Source of the DNA: JAJPKK01 sp963787675
Lineage (GTDB): Bacteria > Pseudomonadota > Alphaproteobacteria > Rhizobiales > Xanthobacteraceae
DNA: 64,000 bases
Reading direction: 5' to 3'
NCBI GenBank assembly: GCA_963787675.1
Contig: CAWBDV010000006.1
Location: 1 to 64,000 of the forward strand
The first letter of the stretch is position 1; every line of letters starts with the position of its first letter. The notes under the pieces are model-generated. The model was not told the DNA's origin and did not search any database. It saw only the letters and a program-made list of their open reading frames with translations. Made by a program: the position numbers and the translations under genes. Positions 7,495 through 15,885 of the stretch are shown here, piece by piece.

Positions 7495-7802
7495 GGTCAG
7501 GGTTAGGGCCAACTCGGTCAGGGTTGAAAAAGCTACCCTGACTCTCAAAACCGTTGCGGCACAGGGCTAGGTCAAGGTGGTCAGGGTGGTCAGGGTTTAT
7601 TTTCAAATTCTAATACAAAAAACATTACAGACCCTCCCCGGCGACCCTCTGGCGCCCTACCTTGTCCAAAAAAAAATTCCGTAGCAATTTGCGTTTTTAT
7701 GCCCTGACAACCCTGCCAACCCTGACTAAGCCCACTGCCGCAGTCGTTTCTAGCGGTCAGGGTTCACCGTCATAACCCTGACCATCGTGGTTATCCCTGA
7801 CC
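7495..7802. other. Candidate replication origin: two-orientation iteron array
   Basis: About twelve copies of GGTCAGGGTT or close variants lie here. Forward copies start at 7495, 7516, 7570 (one internal mismatch), 7579, 7588 and 7755. Reverse copies (AACCCTGACC) start at 7534 (variant), 7700, 7709 (variant), 7718, 7774 and 7793. Two groups are exact 9-bp tandems (7570-7597 and 7700-7727). They flank an A+T-rich stretch (about 7598-7700) that could melt. The array is directly next to the 3' end of the primase/helicase gene, as is common for satellite and plasmid origins. 7290-7494 holds no gene. Origin function is inferred. Confidence 0.65.
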
Positions 7803-7808
7803 AGTCCG

Positions 7809-10544
7809 CTAGTCACCGTCATACGCTGCCGGATCGCCGTCCCAATCCTGCGTTATGCCCGTGTGCGCCTCGAAAGTGGCGCGTGCTTGGTCGAGTGTGC
7901 CCAAGCGGTATCCGGTTGGGCGAACCTTATTGACGTAATCGCTTCGCCGGCCTCCAAAGGTGTCCAAGATGCGCTCGCCGACGATGCCGGTGCGAGGCTT
8001 AGATTGCTGCGCCCCCATCTTGACCAAGAACCGGCCTAAGACTTCGCGACTTATGGGGTGCCGCTCGCCGTGCGCCTTGGCATACTCGCCGTAGGAGTCG
8101 GCCAGCACGTCGGTTGACATCCACTCTTGCCACTCGCCGAAATATTCCTCTAGGCCGAGCTTGGAGCGGTACACGTAGCCGCGATGCAGCACGTCATGCC
8201 ACCACGCCAAATCGTTCGGAAGGCTGTGTTGCTTTTGATCCTGCAACGCGGCGGTTTCCGGCACCTTGCGAACGTTGAATTTGCTGATGTCGCGGTGGCG
8301 CAGTTCGTGCAGCATCGCCTCATAGCCGCCGGCTTCAAGCTCGGCTTTGATGGCTTCGAAATAAGCGTGGTCTTGCTTGTGGTCGTCGGCAACGTCGAGC
8401 ACGAAAAATCGCTGTTCATCAATGGCGGCCGGCACCACCCATTTTTCATTCGACGCCATCAACACGTGAAGCCGATTCTTGCTCTGTAGTGCGTTTTTGA
8501 ACTTTGCCTCTACCGTGATTACGCTTTCGGTAATCAACGCTTTGAGCGTGCCGAGTCCCTGCTTGTCGCCGGCAAAAAACGCTTCGTCGGCGAACAGGAA
8601 TACGCGATCGCGCAGATGTTCGTTGAAGTTGCCGGTCAGATGTTTGCCGTTGCTGATGTGCATGCCGTGCTGGCCGAACAGATGGCGCAGCGCGTGGCCG
8701 AGCGTCCCCTTGCCGGTGCCCTGCCCGCCCCGCAGCACAACGGCAACTTCGCCCATCTTGTCGGGATGCTGCACAAGCCTAGACATCCAGCCCATGAGGT
8801 AATCGAAATGATCTAGATTTCGTCGGCACAGGTTATCGCGGATGTGGGCTTTGAGCTTATCCCATGAGCCCGGCTCTGGCTTTGCTTCGACGGCAAATCC
8901 GCGCCACAAATTTAGATAGCCTTCGCGCGTTTGCGTGGTTGACGGGTCGAAGATGACGCCCTTGATATACTGCCGTCTTTCGCCGTGATGAAGCCAGAAC
9001 TGCACAACATTCTTATAGGTACGGTTCCCTTTTTCATCGACCTTCGTACACACTTTTCGATTTGCATATAGCAACTGCAAATCACCGGGTTTCATGTTGT
9101 GATACACTTGGCGCTCAAAAGCTTCGTCTATAGTGTCTCGAAATATCCAAGTCTGCCGATTGTCGTAAACCACCATATATTCGGCGTTGAAATCATTTAG
9201 TGCCGCTTCCCGGTCAGCCTTAGCCTGCGCCCGACGACTAATTATCTCGGATTTATCAACCCCCTCGCCTTCGTCATCGTCTTCGCCAACGCGCTCGGAT
9301 GCCGGCTTCAAATCTTCGTGCGGCTCTAGCCGACCATTTTTCAATCCCGATTTGATGGTGTCGCGGCATTGCTTGCCGCCATCTTCGCGCAACAGCCCGT
9401 TCACATCGCAAGCCGACAACAACGCGCTTTCGACTTCGGCCGCACTAACCCAATCCCGCGCGACCATGCGGCCCATGCGGAAAGAAATGCCGTTCAAGGC
9501 GTTATTTCGGCCGCCGCCCGCCAACGCCGCGAGTTCAGCGCGGTTGTCGCGCAGCGCCGTGCTCGCGTATGCGCGTTCCCGTGCGCTCGGCTTTTTCCAC
9601 TCTGTTTTGATTTCTCCGGTCGACGTTGGCGCCGGCTCCGACTCCCGAACCTTCGGCGTCTTGATGATAGTCGCCAGCCAGTCAGGCAGCACCGGCGCCG
9701 ACCCGGCGCGCAGCGATTCAATCAGGTCCGGCGCATCGTAATGGGCAGCCCATTCGAGGTCGGTTTTCGCGATTTTCCCATCCCAAATCGGAGTGCCAGC
9801 TTTGATCCACGACCCCGGCGCGATGACAAATCCGCCATGGCCGCGAACGTTGATGCCGAGCCCCTTCAACGAACCTTCGCCGTTGCCGAAGGGCTCGCCG
9901 TCCGGCTGCCGGAAAAAGTGATGGTGGCCGTTGCTCGGCGTGTCCGTGATGGAATGGTCCGCAAATACTTCGTTTTCGGACTCGAGCCGCGACAGCGCGG
10001 CAACGCCATCGGCCTGCCCTTCGTGCCGGTCAGCATCAATGACGATTAACTTTGATTTCGCAAGGTCAATGCCGATGATGGAGTCGCGCCACTTCTGCCA
10101 CCATTTGCGAATCGTTTCGGGGTCGGTGGTCGACACATCGCGCCACTTGACGCGCGGCTTTTTGTCAGGCGAGCACGGGAACACCGACACGCCGGCCGCC
10201 GCTAGGCGCAAGGCTTGTTCGAAATTGTGAAGGGTGATTATGTCGCTGTTATATTGTTCGGCCGCTTGCTCGGCTGTCATGCCATCCGGCAGTGGCGGGA
10301 GTTCGCGCTTCGGCAAATCGTTTGGCGATTTGCAGGCAACCATAATAATGCCGCTCGCCTTGCCGGGCTTCACGGTCGCGCTGTCGACTGCGCCGTATCG
10401 CAATTCGCCGTCGCCGTGGTCGAACACCGCAATAGCCTGACCGGGCGGGATTTCCGCGAGCGCCGCGTTGATGATCTCGGTAAGTTCTTCAACCGTCTTT
10501 TCTTTGGGATTTCTAAAGGGGATGATTTTCGCTGTTTGTGACAT
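7809..10544 (-). CDS. Primase-polymerase/helicase replication protein
   Basis: A 911-residue replication initiator-type protein. Residues about 104-256 form a bifunctional primase-polymerase domain with VIDADR (168-173), HHHFF (207-211) and a GHGGFVIAPGS motif. Residues about 560-790 form a superfamily-3-like/DUF5906 helicase: Walker A GGQGTGKGT (606-614), Walker B FLFADEAFF (649-657) and a sensor segment VLMASNEKW (694-702). Proteins of this architecture unwind and prime at the origin of phages and satellites. The iteron array lies immediately downstream (7495-7802). It follows two small genes (11001-11216, 10610-10903) in the same direction, but a terminator lies between those. Confidence 0.88.
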   Translation of the reverse strand: MSQTAKIIPFRNPKEKTVEELTEIINAALAEIPPGQAIAVFDHGDGELRYGAVDSATVKPGKASGIIMVACKSPNDLPKRELPPLPDGMTAEQAAEQYNSDIITLHNFEQALRLAAAGVSVFPCSPDKKPRVKWRDVSTTDPETIRKWWQKWRDSIIGIDLAKSKLIVIDADRHEGQADGVAALSRLESENEVFADHSITDTPSNGHHHFFRQPDGEPFGNGEGSLKGLGINVRGHGGFVIAPGSWIKAGTPIWDGKIAKTDLEWAAHYDAPDLIESLRAGSAPVLPDWLATIIKTPKVRESEPAPTSTGEIKTEWKKPSARERAYASTALRDNRAELAALAGGGRNNALNGISFRMGRMVARDWVSAAEVESALLSACDVNGLLREDGGKQCRDTIKSGLKNGRLEPHEDLKPASERVGEDDDEGEGVDKSEIISRRAQAKADREAALNDFNAEYMVVYDNRQTWIFRDTIDEAFERQVYHNMKPGDLQLLYANRKVCTKVDEKGNRTYKNVVQFWLHHGERRQYIKGVIFDPSTTQTREGYLNLWRGFAVEAKPEPGSWDKLKAHIRDNLCRRNLDHFDYLMGWMSRLVQHPDKMGEVAVVLRGGQGTGKGTLGHALRHLFGQHGMHISNGKHLTGNFNEHLRDRVFLFADEAFFAGDKQGLGTLKALITESVITVEAKFKNALQSKNRLHVLMASNEKWVVPAAIDEQRFFVLDVADDHKQDHAYFEAIKAELEAGGYEAMLHELRHRDISKFNVRKVPETAALQDQKQHSLPNDLAWWHDVLHRGYVYRSKLGLEEYFGEWQEWMSTDVLADSYGEYAKAHGERHPISREVLGRFLVKMGAQQSKPRTGIVGERILDTFGGRRSDYVNKVRPTGYRLGTLDQARATFEAHTGITQDWDGDPAAYDGD

Positions 10545-10609
10545 CTATTTTGCTTTCACGAGAGTTTCAGAGTTCCAGTGCCGCCACGCACTGTTTTTCG
10601 GGTTGTGAT

Positions 10610-10903
10610 TCACGCCGCGACCCGACGCGCTAGCCACCAATTCAGGTCACGCGGCGTCCACGTCCATTCGAAGTTTTCGGACAAAAGCCCGTCCATGGAC
10701 GCGATTTTGTTTTCGGCCCATTCGTCGGTGTCGCGCCAATGTCCGGGGTGCCAGAACAACAGCCGGCGTTCATAGTCCATGAACGTGATAACCAAGCACT
10801 CGCGGCGCGGCCGGCCGTGCAAAATTGCCGGTTCGTCGGCGGGGGGTCGTTCGACCCAATAATGTTCGCTTGACGTTTTCGGGAATTGAATTACATTGGT
10901 CAC
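10610..10903 (-). CDS. Small hypothetical protein upstream of the primase
   Basis: A 97-residue protein starting with GTG at 10903 after GAGGGCAACCAA; the much longer open frame upstream runs through the terminator at 10954-10988 and is not credible. The sequence has many tryptophans in its C-terminal half (FWHPGHWRD, FEWTWTPRDLNWW). It lies 65 bp before the primase gene in the same direction and could be cotranscribed with it. Function unknown. Confidence 0.6.
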   Translation of the reverse strand: MTNVIQFPKTSSEHYWVERPPADEPAILHGRPRRECLVITFMDYERRLLFWHPGHWRDTDEWAENKIASMDGLLSENFEWTWTPRDLNWWLARRVAA

Positions 10904-10953
10904 TTGGTTGCCCTCTTTGAAATTGGCTTCGCACGTTGGTTTCGAGAGTTTAG

Positions 10954-10988
10954 AAAGGGCCAGTTGCCTTGCCGGGCACTGGCCCTTT
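10954..10988 (-). terminator. Hairpin terminator between two element genes
   Basis: A perfect 11-bp stem, AAAGGGCCAGT with ACTGGCCCTTT, encloses a 13-nt loop. On the minus strand it lies 13 bp after the stop of the 71-aa gene. The hairpin is symmetric enough to act in either direction, and it separates that gene from the primase transcription unit. Confidence 0.6.
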
Positions 10989-11000
10989 AGATTCGTAGCG

Positions 11001-11216
11001 TCACCCTTTGGGCTGCTGCTGTTTAAACGCCGCCGGATCGACGTATCCGCCGGGCGACCAGCCTCCCGCCGTGTTGATCGCGTTGCTTTCGCGGCGCTCG
11101 ACGGTGTTTCGAACTGCCGACTCGACAGGGTGATTCTGATTAAGAGCCGGCACCGCCGGGCGAGCGATCTCGGCCGGGCTCTTTGACTCGGTAGGCTTAA
11201 ACGAATTGGCACTCAT
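11001..11216 (-). CDS. Small Pro/Asn-rich hypothetical protein
   Basis: A 71-residue hydrophilic protein beginning MSANSFKPTESK and ending AAFKQQQPKG, probably disordered. GGAGT lies upstream of the ATG at a slightly long distance. It is the first gene reading leftward from the repeat-rich regulatory region at 11.2-11.7 kb and is followed by a strong hairpin. Function unknown. Confidence 0.5.
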   Translation of the reverse strand: MSANSFKPTESKSPAEIARPAVPALNQNHPVESAVRNTVERRESNAINTAGGWSPGGYVDPAAFKQQQPKG

Positions 11217-11343
11217 GATGATTTTAATACTCCGTAGTTCGCGGACGCGGGATTGCGAACGCGAGGTTGCCCCGACGCCGCGAGGGCGCCGGGGATGAAG
11301 GTGCTTTAAAGATACTTCGGGAAGGTTCGCTCGACAGTTGAGC

Positions 11344-11358
11344 GGTCAGGGTGACCCC
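11344..11358. repeat. Extra copy of the origin iteron, palindromic context
   Basis: GGTCAGGGTG at 11344-11353 matches the iterons at 7.5-7.8 kb. Here it is part of GGTCA-GGG-TGACC, an inverted repeat. A site for the replication protein upstream of its own operon would fit autoregulation; this is inference. Confidence 0.4.
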
Positions 11359-11527
11359 TGTAAGCCGGGGTCATATAAGGTGACTCTGAAATCATCACCT
11401 GAGCGCCCCCGCCAGATACATACTGCTTGGCGACGTTTTTCGCAAGGTTTTCAAGGTTAAATTACGTTTAGGACATAATACGCCGGTACTAAGTCGTGTC
11501 CGCCGAAAATGATTATTGTTGGAAGCG

Positions 11528-11700
11528 CCCGTTAAACGGGGCGATCATCGATACAAATCTTTTTCTGATTTCTAGCCAACAACAATGATCGCCTTCTCTC
11601 GCAGCGATATCGTAGAAATCTTTTTAACCGAGTGACCTATGATCGCCTTCTCTCGCAGTGAGTTTCTATGCGTATACAAATCGGGATTTCCATAATGATC
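11528..11700. promoter_or_regulatory. Repeat-rich regulatory region of the element
   Basis: This stretch contains a palindrome CCCGTT-A-AACGGG (11528-11540), a perfect 20-bp direct repeat ATGATCGCCTTCTCTCGCAG (11585-11604 and 11639-11658, 54-bp period) and the 18-bp motif at 11683-11700 shared with 4224-4241. It lies between the leftward replication genes and the rightward integration genes, the usual place for a control region. The remainder of 11217-11775 has no convincing gene. Confidence 0.5.
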
Positions 11701-11847
11701 GTCTAAACTCGGCGCCGCAGAGAAAGCGGTTGCGCTCCGGCGAGGCGACGTGCTACAGATAAAACTTCACAGAGCGTGCTCGCTTCCCGTGCGATGGGAA
11801 GGCGGGGACTGCCCCGGCTGGCGGCAGAAACTCAGTCGCGAAATCCG

Positions 11848-12246
11848 ATGGTGGCCATCATCGGCGGACGCGACACCCAAACCCCGGACCTTCTTTTGAG
11901 GGCGCCGGCTTCGTGTGCCTCTGTGAAACACACCCGCCTTGATGACCTTCCGCTGTTCGCAGATGACCGCGCAATCGGTCAGGCGTTGCTCGGCGCCGCG
12001 CGCGCTGCCGAGTGGGCGAGCATTGTCCCCATCTACGAACGACGCGGATTCCCCGCCGTTGATCCCATCATGCAAGGCCGGTACATTCCGGCGGTGCGAG
12101 CCTTTTTCGACCGCGAATATGGGCTCGGGGGCGCGACCCTAAGCAAGCCACACGGAACGGAGCGACCCGAGACATGGAACGCACCACGGCGCCAGGGCTC
12201 AAATATCGATCACGAAGGAGCAGCGCGCCGGTCCCGTACTGGATAG
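11848..12246 (+). CDS. Putative excisionase-like/accessory protein before the integrase
   Basis: The conserved part (LPLFADDRAIGQALLG, AAEWASIVPIYERRG, IMQGRYIPAVRAFFDREYG) resembles small proteins often encoded just before tyrosine integrases in rhizobial islands, with a likely winged-helix fold. The start is uncertain: ATG 11848 is used here, GTG 11776 or GTG 11923 are alternatives, and none has a strong ribosome-binding site. Its 3' end overlaps the integrase start by 73 bp, so the two are probably coupled. An Xis role is inferred from position and general resemblance. Confidence 0.55.
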   Translation: MVAIIGGRDTQTPDLLLRAPASCASVKHTRLDDLPLFADDRAIGQALLGAARAAEWASIVPIYERRGFPAVDPIMQGRYIPAVRAFFDREYGLGGATLSKPHGTERPETWNAPRRQGSNIDHEGAARRSRTG

Positions 12247-13364
12247 CGTCGAGCGCCGCTGTCAAAGCTGGATATGTGCCGAAGTCGGTGCGACTTCACG
12301 GTAGAGATATCGTCGGCGCCTGCCATCGTCACCAAGCCGAAATGTTGATGTGGCTCGCTGGCGACCGCGCACCAAATCATTTCGACGGCTCTTTCCGGTC
12401 GCTGTTCCGGCTCTATGAAACCGACCCCGAGAGCACTTACCACAAGCTCAAACCGTCATCGCGCAAGCCTTATGGAGTTTATCTCCGCAAGCTCTATGAC
12501 CACATCGGCGAATGCCAAATCTCCGCAACGGATGGCCGCGACCTGAAACGCTGGCACGCCTTGTGGGCAAGCGCGCCAGAGCCCGGCCGGGCGCCGCGTA
12601 TCGCTGCCGGCCATATGTGCGTCGCCATCATCAAGGCGGCGGTCGCCTTCGGTGTCGCCTGTCGCAAGCCCGGCTGCGCCGACTTCAAGGCCGTTCTCGA
12701 CGTGCTCCATTTCCCGGTGCCGAAGCCAAGGACGGAAGCGCCGACAGCGGCGCAGGTCATTGCCCTGCGAGCCGCAGCGCATGCCAGCGGGTCGCCTTCG
12801 CGAGCCTTGGCCTACGCCCTGCAATTCGAATGCGGCCTGCGCCAGTCGGACGTGATCGGCCAATGGTGGCCGCTCGCCGATCCACGCCCTTCGGCGGTGT
12901 TGGGTAAGGCCGGCAAGTGGTTGGGGCCGATGTGGGCGAACGTCGACTCAGACCTTGTGCTGCGGCTCACACCTGAAAAGACCGCCGGCACGTCCGGCAT
13001 GACCGTGGCGATTGATTTGCGCGAATGCCCGATGGTGATGGACGAATTGTCGCACATCCCACCGGGGCGACGCACTGGACCGCTCATTGTGTCGGAGCGA
13101 ACCGGCCTTCCCTATGCACGGACCTTTAGCGAGTGCTGGCGCCGCGACGCCAACGCGGCGGGGGTGCCGAAAACCGTATGGAACCGCGACCTGCGGGCCG
13201 GCGGTGTGACGGAAGCGCGCGAGGCCGGTGCGCCCATTGACGACGTAAAGAAAGTCGTGGGACACACCGCCGGGACGCGCACCACTGCGCGGGTCTATGA
13301 CCGCGACTCACTGGAAGCCGCCCGCCGGGTTTCGAGGGCACGGGTGGACAAGCGGAGAACGTAG
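12174..13364 (+). CDS. Tyrosine site-specific recombinase (integrase)
   Basis: A 396-residue phage-type integrase. The N-terminal arm/core-binding region (1-180) begins APGLKYRSRR. The catalytic domain shows R223 (in CGLRQSD), K269 (PEKTAG), the box II arginine R341 (RDLRAGG), H364 (VVGHTAG) and the nucleophile Y375 (ARVYDRD). The usual His of the HxxR box is R338 here. Such enzymes integrate and excise elements at att sites. It is the rightmost gene of the element, reading outward toward tolQ, which places the right attachment site in 13365-13440. The start overlaps the preceding gene. Confidence 0.9.
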   Translation: MERTTAPGLKYRSRRSSAPVPYWIASSAAVKAGYVPKSVRLHGRDIVGACHRHQAEMLMWLAGDRAPNHFDGSFRSLFRLYETDPESTYHKLKPSSRKPYGVYLRKLYDHIGECQISATDGRDLKRWHALWASAPEPGRAPRIAAGHMCVAIIKAAVAFGVACRKPGCADFKAVLDVLHFPVPKPRTEAPTAAQVIALRAAAHASGSPSRALAYALQFECGLRQSDVIGQWWPLADPRPSAVLGKAGKWLGPMWANVDSDLVLRLTPEKTAGTSGMTVAIDLRECPMVMDELSHIPPGRRTGPLIVSERTGLPYARTFSECWRRDANAAGVPKTVWNRDLRAGGVTEAREAGAPIDDVKKVVGHTAGTRTTARVYDRDSLEAARRVSRARVDKRRT

Positions 13365-13394
13365 GCCGGGAACACGTTCCCCAAGCCGGGAACA
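13365..13394. repeat. Direct repeats at the element's right end
   Basis: GCCGGGAACA occurs at 13365-13374 and again at 13385-13394, with GGGAAC-AC-GTTCCC (6-bp arms) spanning the first copy. The position, immediately after the integrase stop, fits integrase arm-type sites, a terminator or part of attR. No matching attL was found in the window. 13395-13664 otherwise holds only the CtrA-like site and the tolQ leader. Confidence 0.35.
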
Positions 13395-13431
13395 GCGACT
13401 AGCAGAATCAAGGGGTTAGGGGGATGATAGA

Positions 13432-13447
13432 TTAACCCATTGTTAAC
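13432..13447. promoter_or_regulatory. CtrA-type binding site upstream of tolQ
   Basis: TTAACCCATTGTTAAC matches the alphaproteobacterial CtrA consensus TTAA-N7-TTAA exactly. It lies about 220 bp before tolQ and just beyond the integrase. A half-site (TTAACC, 17417-17422) also occurs before pal. CtrA control of envelope genes is known in related bacteria; binding here is inferred. Confidence 0.5.
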
Positions 13448-13664
13448 CACGGGTGCCGCGTTATGGCGTGTAAGTTGCGCTAACCGCCCCAGAATGGACA
13501 CCTTTCGCGGGGACTTCGTGAACTCTGGCCGCGGCTTGACGCTTCCGCCCGAATCTCGGGGAAGCTGGCGGATGTGGCCCCTGGCTGGACCTTTTCGGAA
13601 AAATCGGTGCGGCGGCCCTTGAGTTGGTCCGCGGAACGGCCGCAGCACCGGAAGGACGCTACCA

Positions 13665-14357
13665 ATGTCTCCAACCGACCTGGCGCCGTCGGAACTCTCG
13701 ATCTTTACGCTGTTCTTGCAAGCGCACTGGATCGTCAAAACCGTGATGATCGGGCTCTTGGTCTGCTCGATCTGGGTGTGGGCGATCGCAGTCGACAAAT
13801 ACATCCTTTACGCACGCACCAAGCGGGCGATGGACCGTTTCGAGCAGACCTTCTGGTCCGGTCAGTCGCTGGAGGAGCTTTATCGCACCGTCTCGGCGCG
13901 TCCGAACCATTCCATGGCAGCGCTTTTCGTCGCCGCGATGCGCGAATGGAAGCGCAGCTTCGAGGGGCATCCGCGCTCATTCGCGGGCCTGCAGATGCGA
14001 ATCGAGAAAGTGATGGATGTGACGATCGCCCGAGAGGTCGAGCGCCTCGAACGCCACCTTCTGGTCCTCGCGACCGTCGGTTCCGCCGGGCCGTTCATCG
14101 GGCTCTTTGGAACCGTCTGGGGAATTATGACGAGTTTTCAGTCAATTGCCGCTTCAAAGAACACGTCGCTGGCGGTTGTCGCCCCGGGTATCGCGGAAGC
14201 ACTGTTTGCAACCGCGATTGGGCTTGTGGCTGCCATACCAGCGACCATTTTCTATAATCAATTCAGTTCCGAGGTGAACAAGCAGGCCCAGCGCCTAGAG
14301 GGGTTCGCAGACGAGTTCGCCGCCATCCTGTCGCGGCAGATCGATGAGCGCGTGTAA
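13665..14357 (+). CDS. tolQ: TolQ, Tol-Pal proton channel subunit
   Basis: A 230-residue inner-membrane protein of the MotA/TolQ/ExbB family. It has a first membrane segment at about 22-45, a cytoplasmic loop, and two further segments at about 135-160 and 175-200 with the family motif GPFIGLFGTVWGIM and small-residue-rich VAPGIAEALFATAIGL. With TolR it uses the proton motive force to energise TolA, keeping the outer membrane constricted at division. GAAGGACG precedes the ATG. It opens the tol cluster, followed at short spacing by tolR. Confidence 0.96.
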   Translation: MSPTDLAPSELSIFTLFLQAHWIVKTVMIGLLVCSIWVWAIAVDKYILYARTKRAMDRFEQTFWSGQSLEELYRTVSARPNHSMAALFVAAMREWKRSFEGHPRSFAGLQMRIEKVMDVTIAREVERLERHLLVLATVGSAGPFIGLFGTVWGIMTSFQSIAASKNTSLAVVAPGIAEALFATAIGLVAAIPATIFYNQFSSEVNKQAQRLEGFADEFAAILSRQIDERV

Positions 14358-14396
14358 CGGGTAGCGCCGTGTGGGGCGGCGGTTAGGGGACGCAGG

Positions 14397-14846
14397 ATGG
14401 GAATAGGGGGAGCCACGGGGGTTTCGGGCGGCCGGCGCCGGCATCATCGCCGCGCCGTCATGAGCCAGATCAACGTCACCCCCATGGTCGACGTCATGCT
14501 GGTGTTGCTCATCATCTTCATGGTGTCGGCGCCGCTGCTGACGGTCGGCGTGCCGATCGACTTGCCGCAGACCCAGGCGAAGAGCCTCGACCAGGATCGC
14601 ACCCCGCTGACGCTGTCGGTCGATCTCCAAGGCAGGGTCTTCTTGCAGAACAGCGAGATTCCGATCGATGAACTCGTTGCCAAGCTCAAGGCGGTCACGG
14701 AAGCGCGCGGTGGCCTCGATGAGCGCATCTATGTGCGCGGCGACCGCAAGGTGGATTACGGCACGGTGATGCGGGTCATGGGGCGGCTGTCATCGGCGGG
14801 ATTTCGCCGCGTGGCGCTCGTCACGGAAGTCGAGCAGGGGCGCTGA
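14397..14846 (+). CDS. tolR: TolR, Tol-Pal energiser subunit
   Basis: A 149-residue ExbD/TolR-type protein with a short cytoplasmic N-terminus, one membrane helix bearing the essential aspartate (NVTPMVDVMLVLLIIFMVSAP, Asp32) and a periplasmic domain including YVRGDRKVDYGTVMRVMG. TolR works with TolQ as the proton-conducting motor. It lies 39 bp after tolQ and 10 bp before tolA. Confidence 0.96.
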   Translation: MGIGGATGVSGGRRRHHRRAVMSQINVTPMVDVMLVLLIIFMVSAPLLTVGVPIDLPQTQAKSLDQDRTPLTLSVDLQGRVFLQNSEIPIDELVAKLKAVTEARGGLDERIYVRGDRKVDYGTVMRVMGRLSSAGFRRVALVTEVEQGR

Positions 14847-14856
14847 TCGCTGAACG

Positions 14857-15829
14857 ATGCGGACAGGCTACATCATATCAGCCATCGCCCACGCCCTCGT
14901 TCTGGGCTGGAGCCTTATCGCGTTCGCGGCCAAGCCCTTTGACACCATGCAGATGGAACTCGGTGATGACCGAGGTCATTTCGGAGAGCGAGTTCTCGAA
15001 ACTCACCGCCGGCTCGAAGACCGCGCCAAAGGTTCAGAAGCCGCTTCCCGTCGTGGATAAGCTCGGCGACCCCAAAGACACCGTGGCCGATCCGGCGCCC
15101 AAGGTTTCCTCAAAGCCTGAGATCAAGGTCGCAGATGCTTCACCACCGCCACCGCAATCCCCGACCCCGGCTGAGAAGCCCGCCCCGGCCGCCGCATCAG
15201 CACCCGCTGACGCTGGAGCCGAAGCGCCGCCTGAGCCGGATCCGATCGCCGAAGCGCTGAAGAAGGAAGAGGCCAAGCACAAAGAGGAGGAGAAGCGGAA
15301 GGAAGAGGCGAAGAAGCGCGAAGAAGCGAAAAAGCGCGAAGAGGCGAAGAAACGCGAAGAAGCACGCAAGCGCGAGGAAGCGAAAAAGCGCGAGGAGCAG
15401 AAATTCGACGTCGACAAGATTCAGGCCGCGCTGCTCGACAAACGCACGCCGCAGCGCCAAGCTGCGATCGGCACGATGGTCAACCCGACGCCGTCACTTG
15501 GCGCGCCGAATGCCAATGCCCCGATGCTGTCGCAGAACGAGATCGATGCGTTGCGCGCGCAACTCTATAGCTGCTGGAATCCGCCGGTCGGCGTCCTTGA
15601 GGCGAAGGACCTCATGGTCACGGTTCGCTTCTCGCTCAACCGCGATGGCTCGCTCGCCGGCGAGCCGATGGTCGTCAACCACGGCTCCAATGCGCTGTTC
15701 CCGATTGCAGCCGAGAGTGCCACGAGAGCGGTCCGGCGTTGCCAGCCGTTCCACCTTCCCGTCACGAAGTACGAAGCGTGGCAGGAGGTCGAGGTCAACT
15801 TCCGTCCCGAAGACATGTTTCGCGGGTGA
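14857..15829 (+). pseudogene. tolA: TolA with an apparent single-base frameshift
   Basis: The N-terminal membrane anchor (MRTGYIISAIAHALVLGWS) is in one frame; the rest (VISESEFSKLTAG onward) is in the next. Skipping one base at about 14959 (in GAACTCGG) joins them into about 323 residues. The body has a Pro/Ala-rich segment, then a KREEAKK-repeat helical stalk (about 15290-15400), then a C-terminal TolA domain (LYSCWNPPVGV to VEVNFRPEDMF). TolA spans the periplasm to reach Pal and TolB. Loss of TolA is usually harmful, so a sequence error is likely; as written the protein would stop after 67 residues. Confidence 0.85.
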
Positions 15830-15885
15830 TGCGTAACAAGCGCCCGACGTTTTCGTGGGACGATTTTTTTGTAGGACCGATTGCG

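Noticed and set aside
7495..7802. CRISPR array
   Set aside because: The repeats are 9-10 bp, in both orientations and partly in tandem without spacers of constant length.
13365..13440. tRNA gene as integration target
   Set aside because: No cloverleaf or CCA-proximal sequence could be made from this stretch, so a tRNA att site is not supported.
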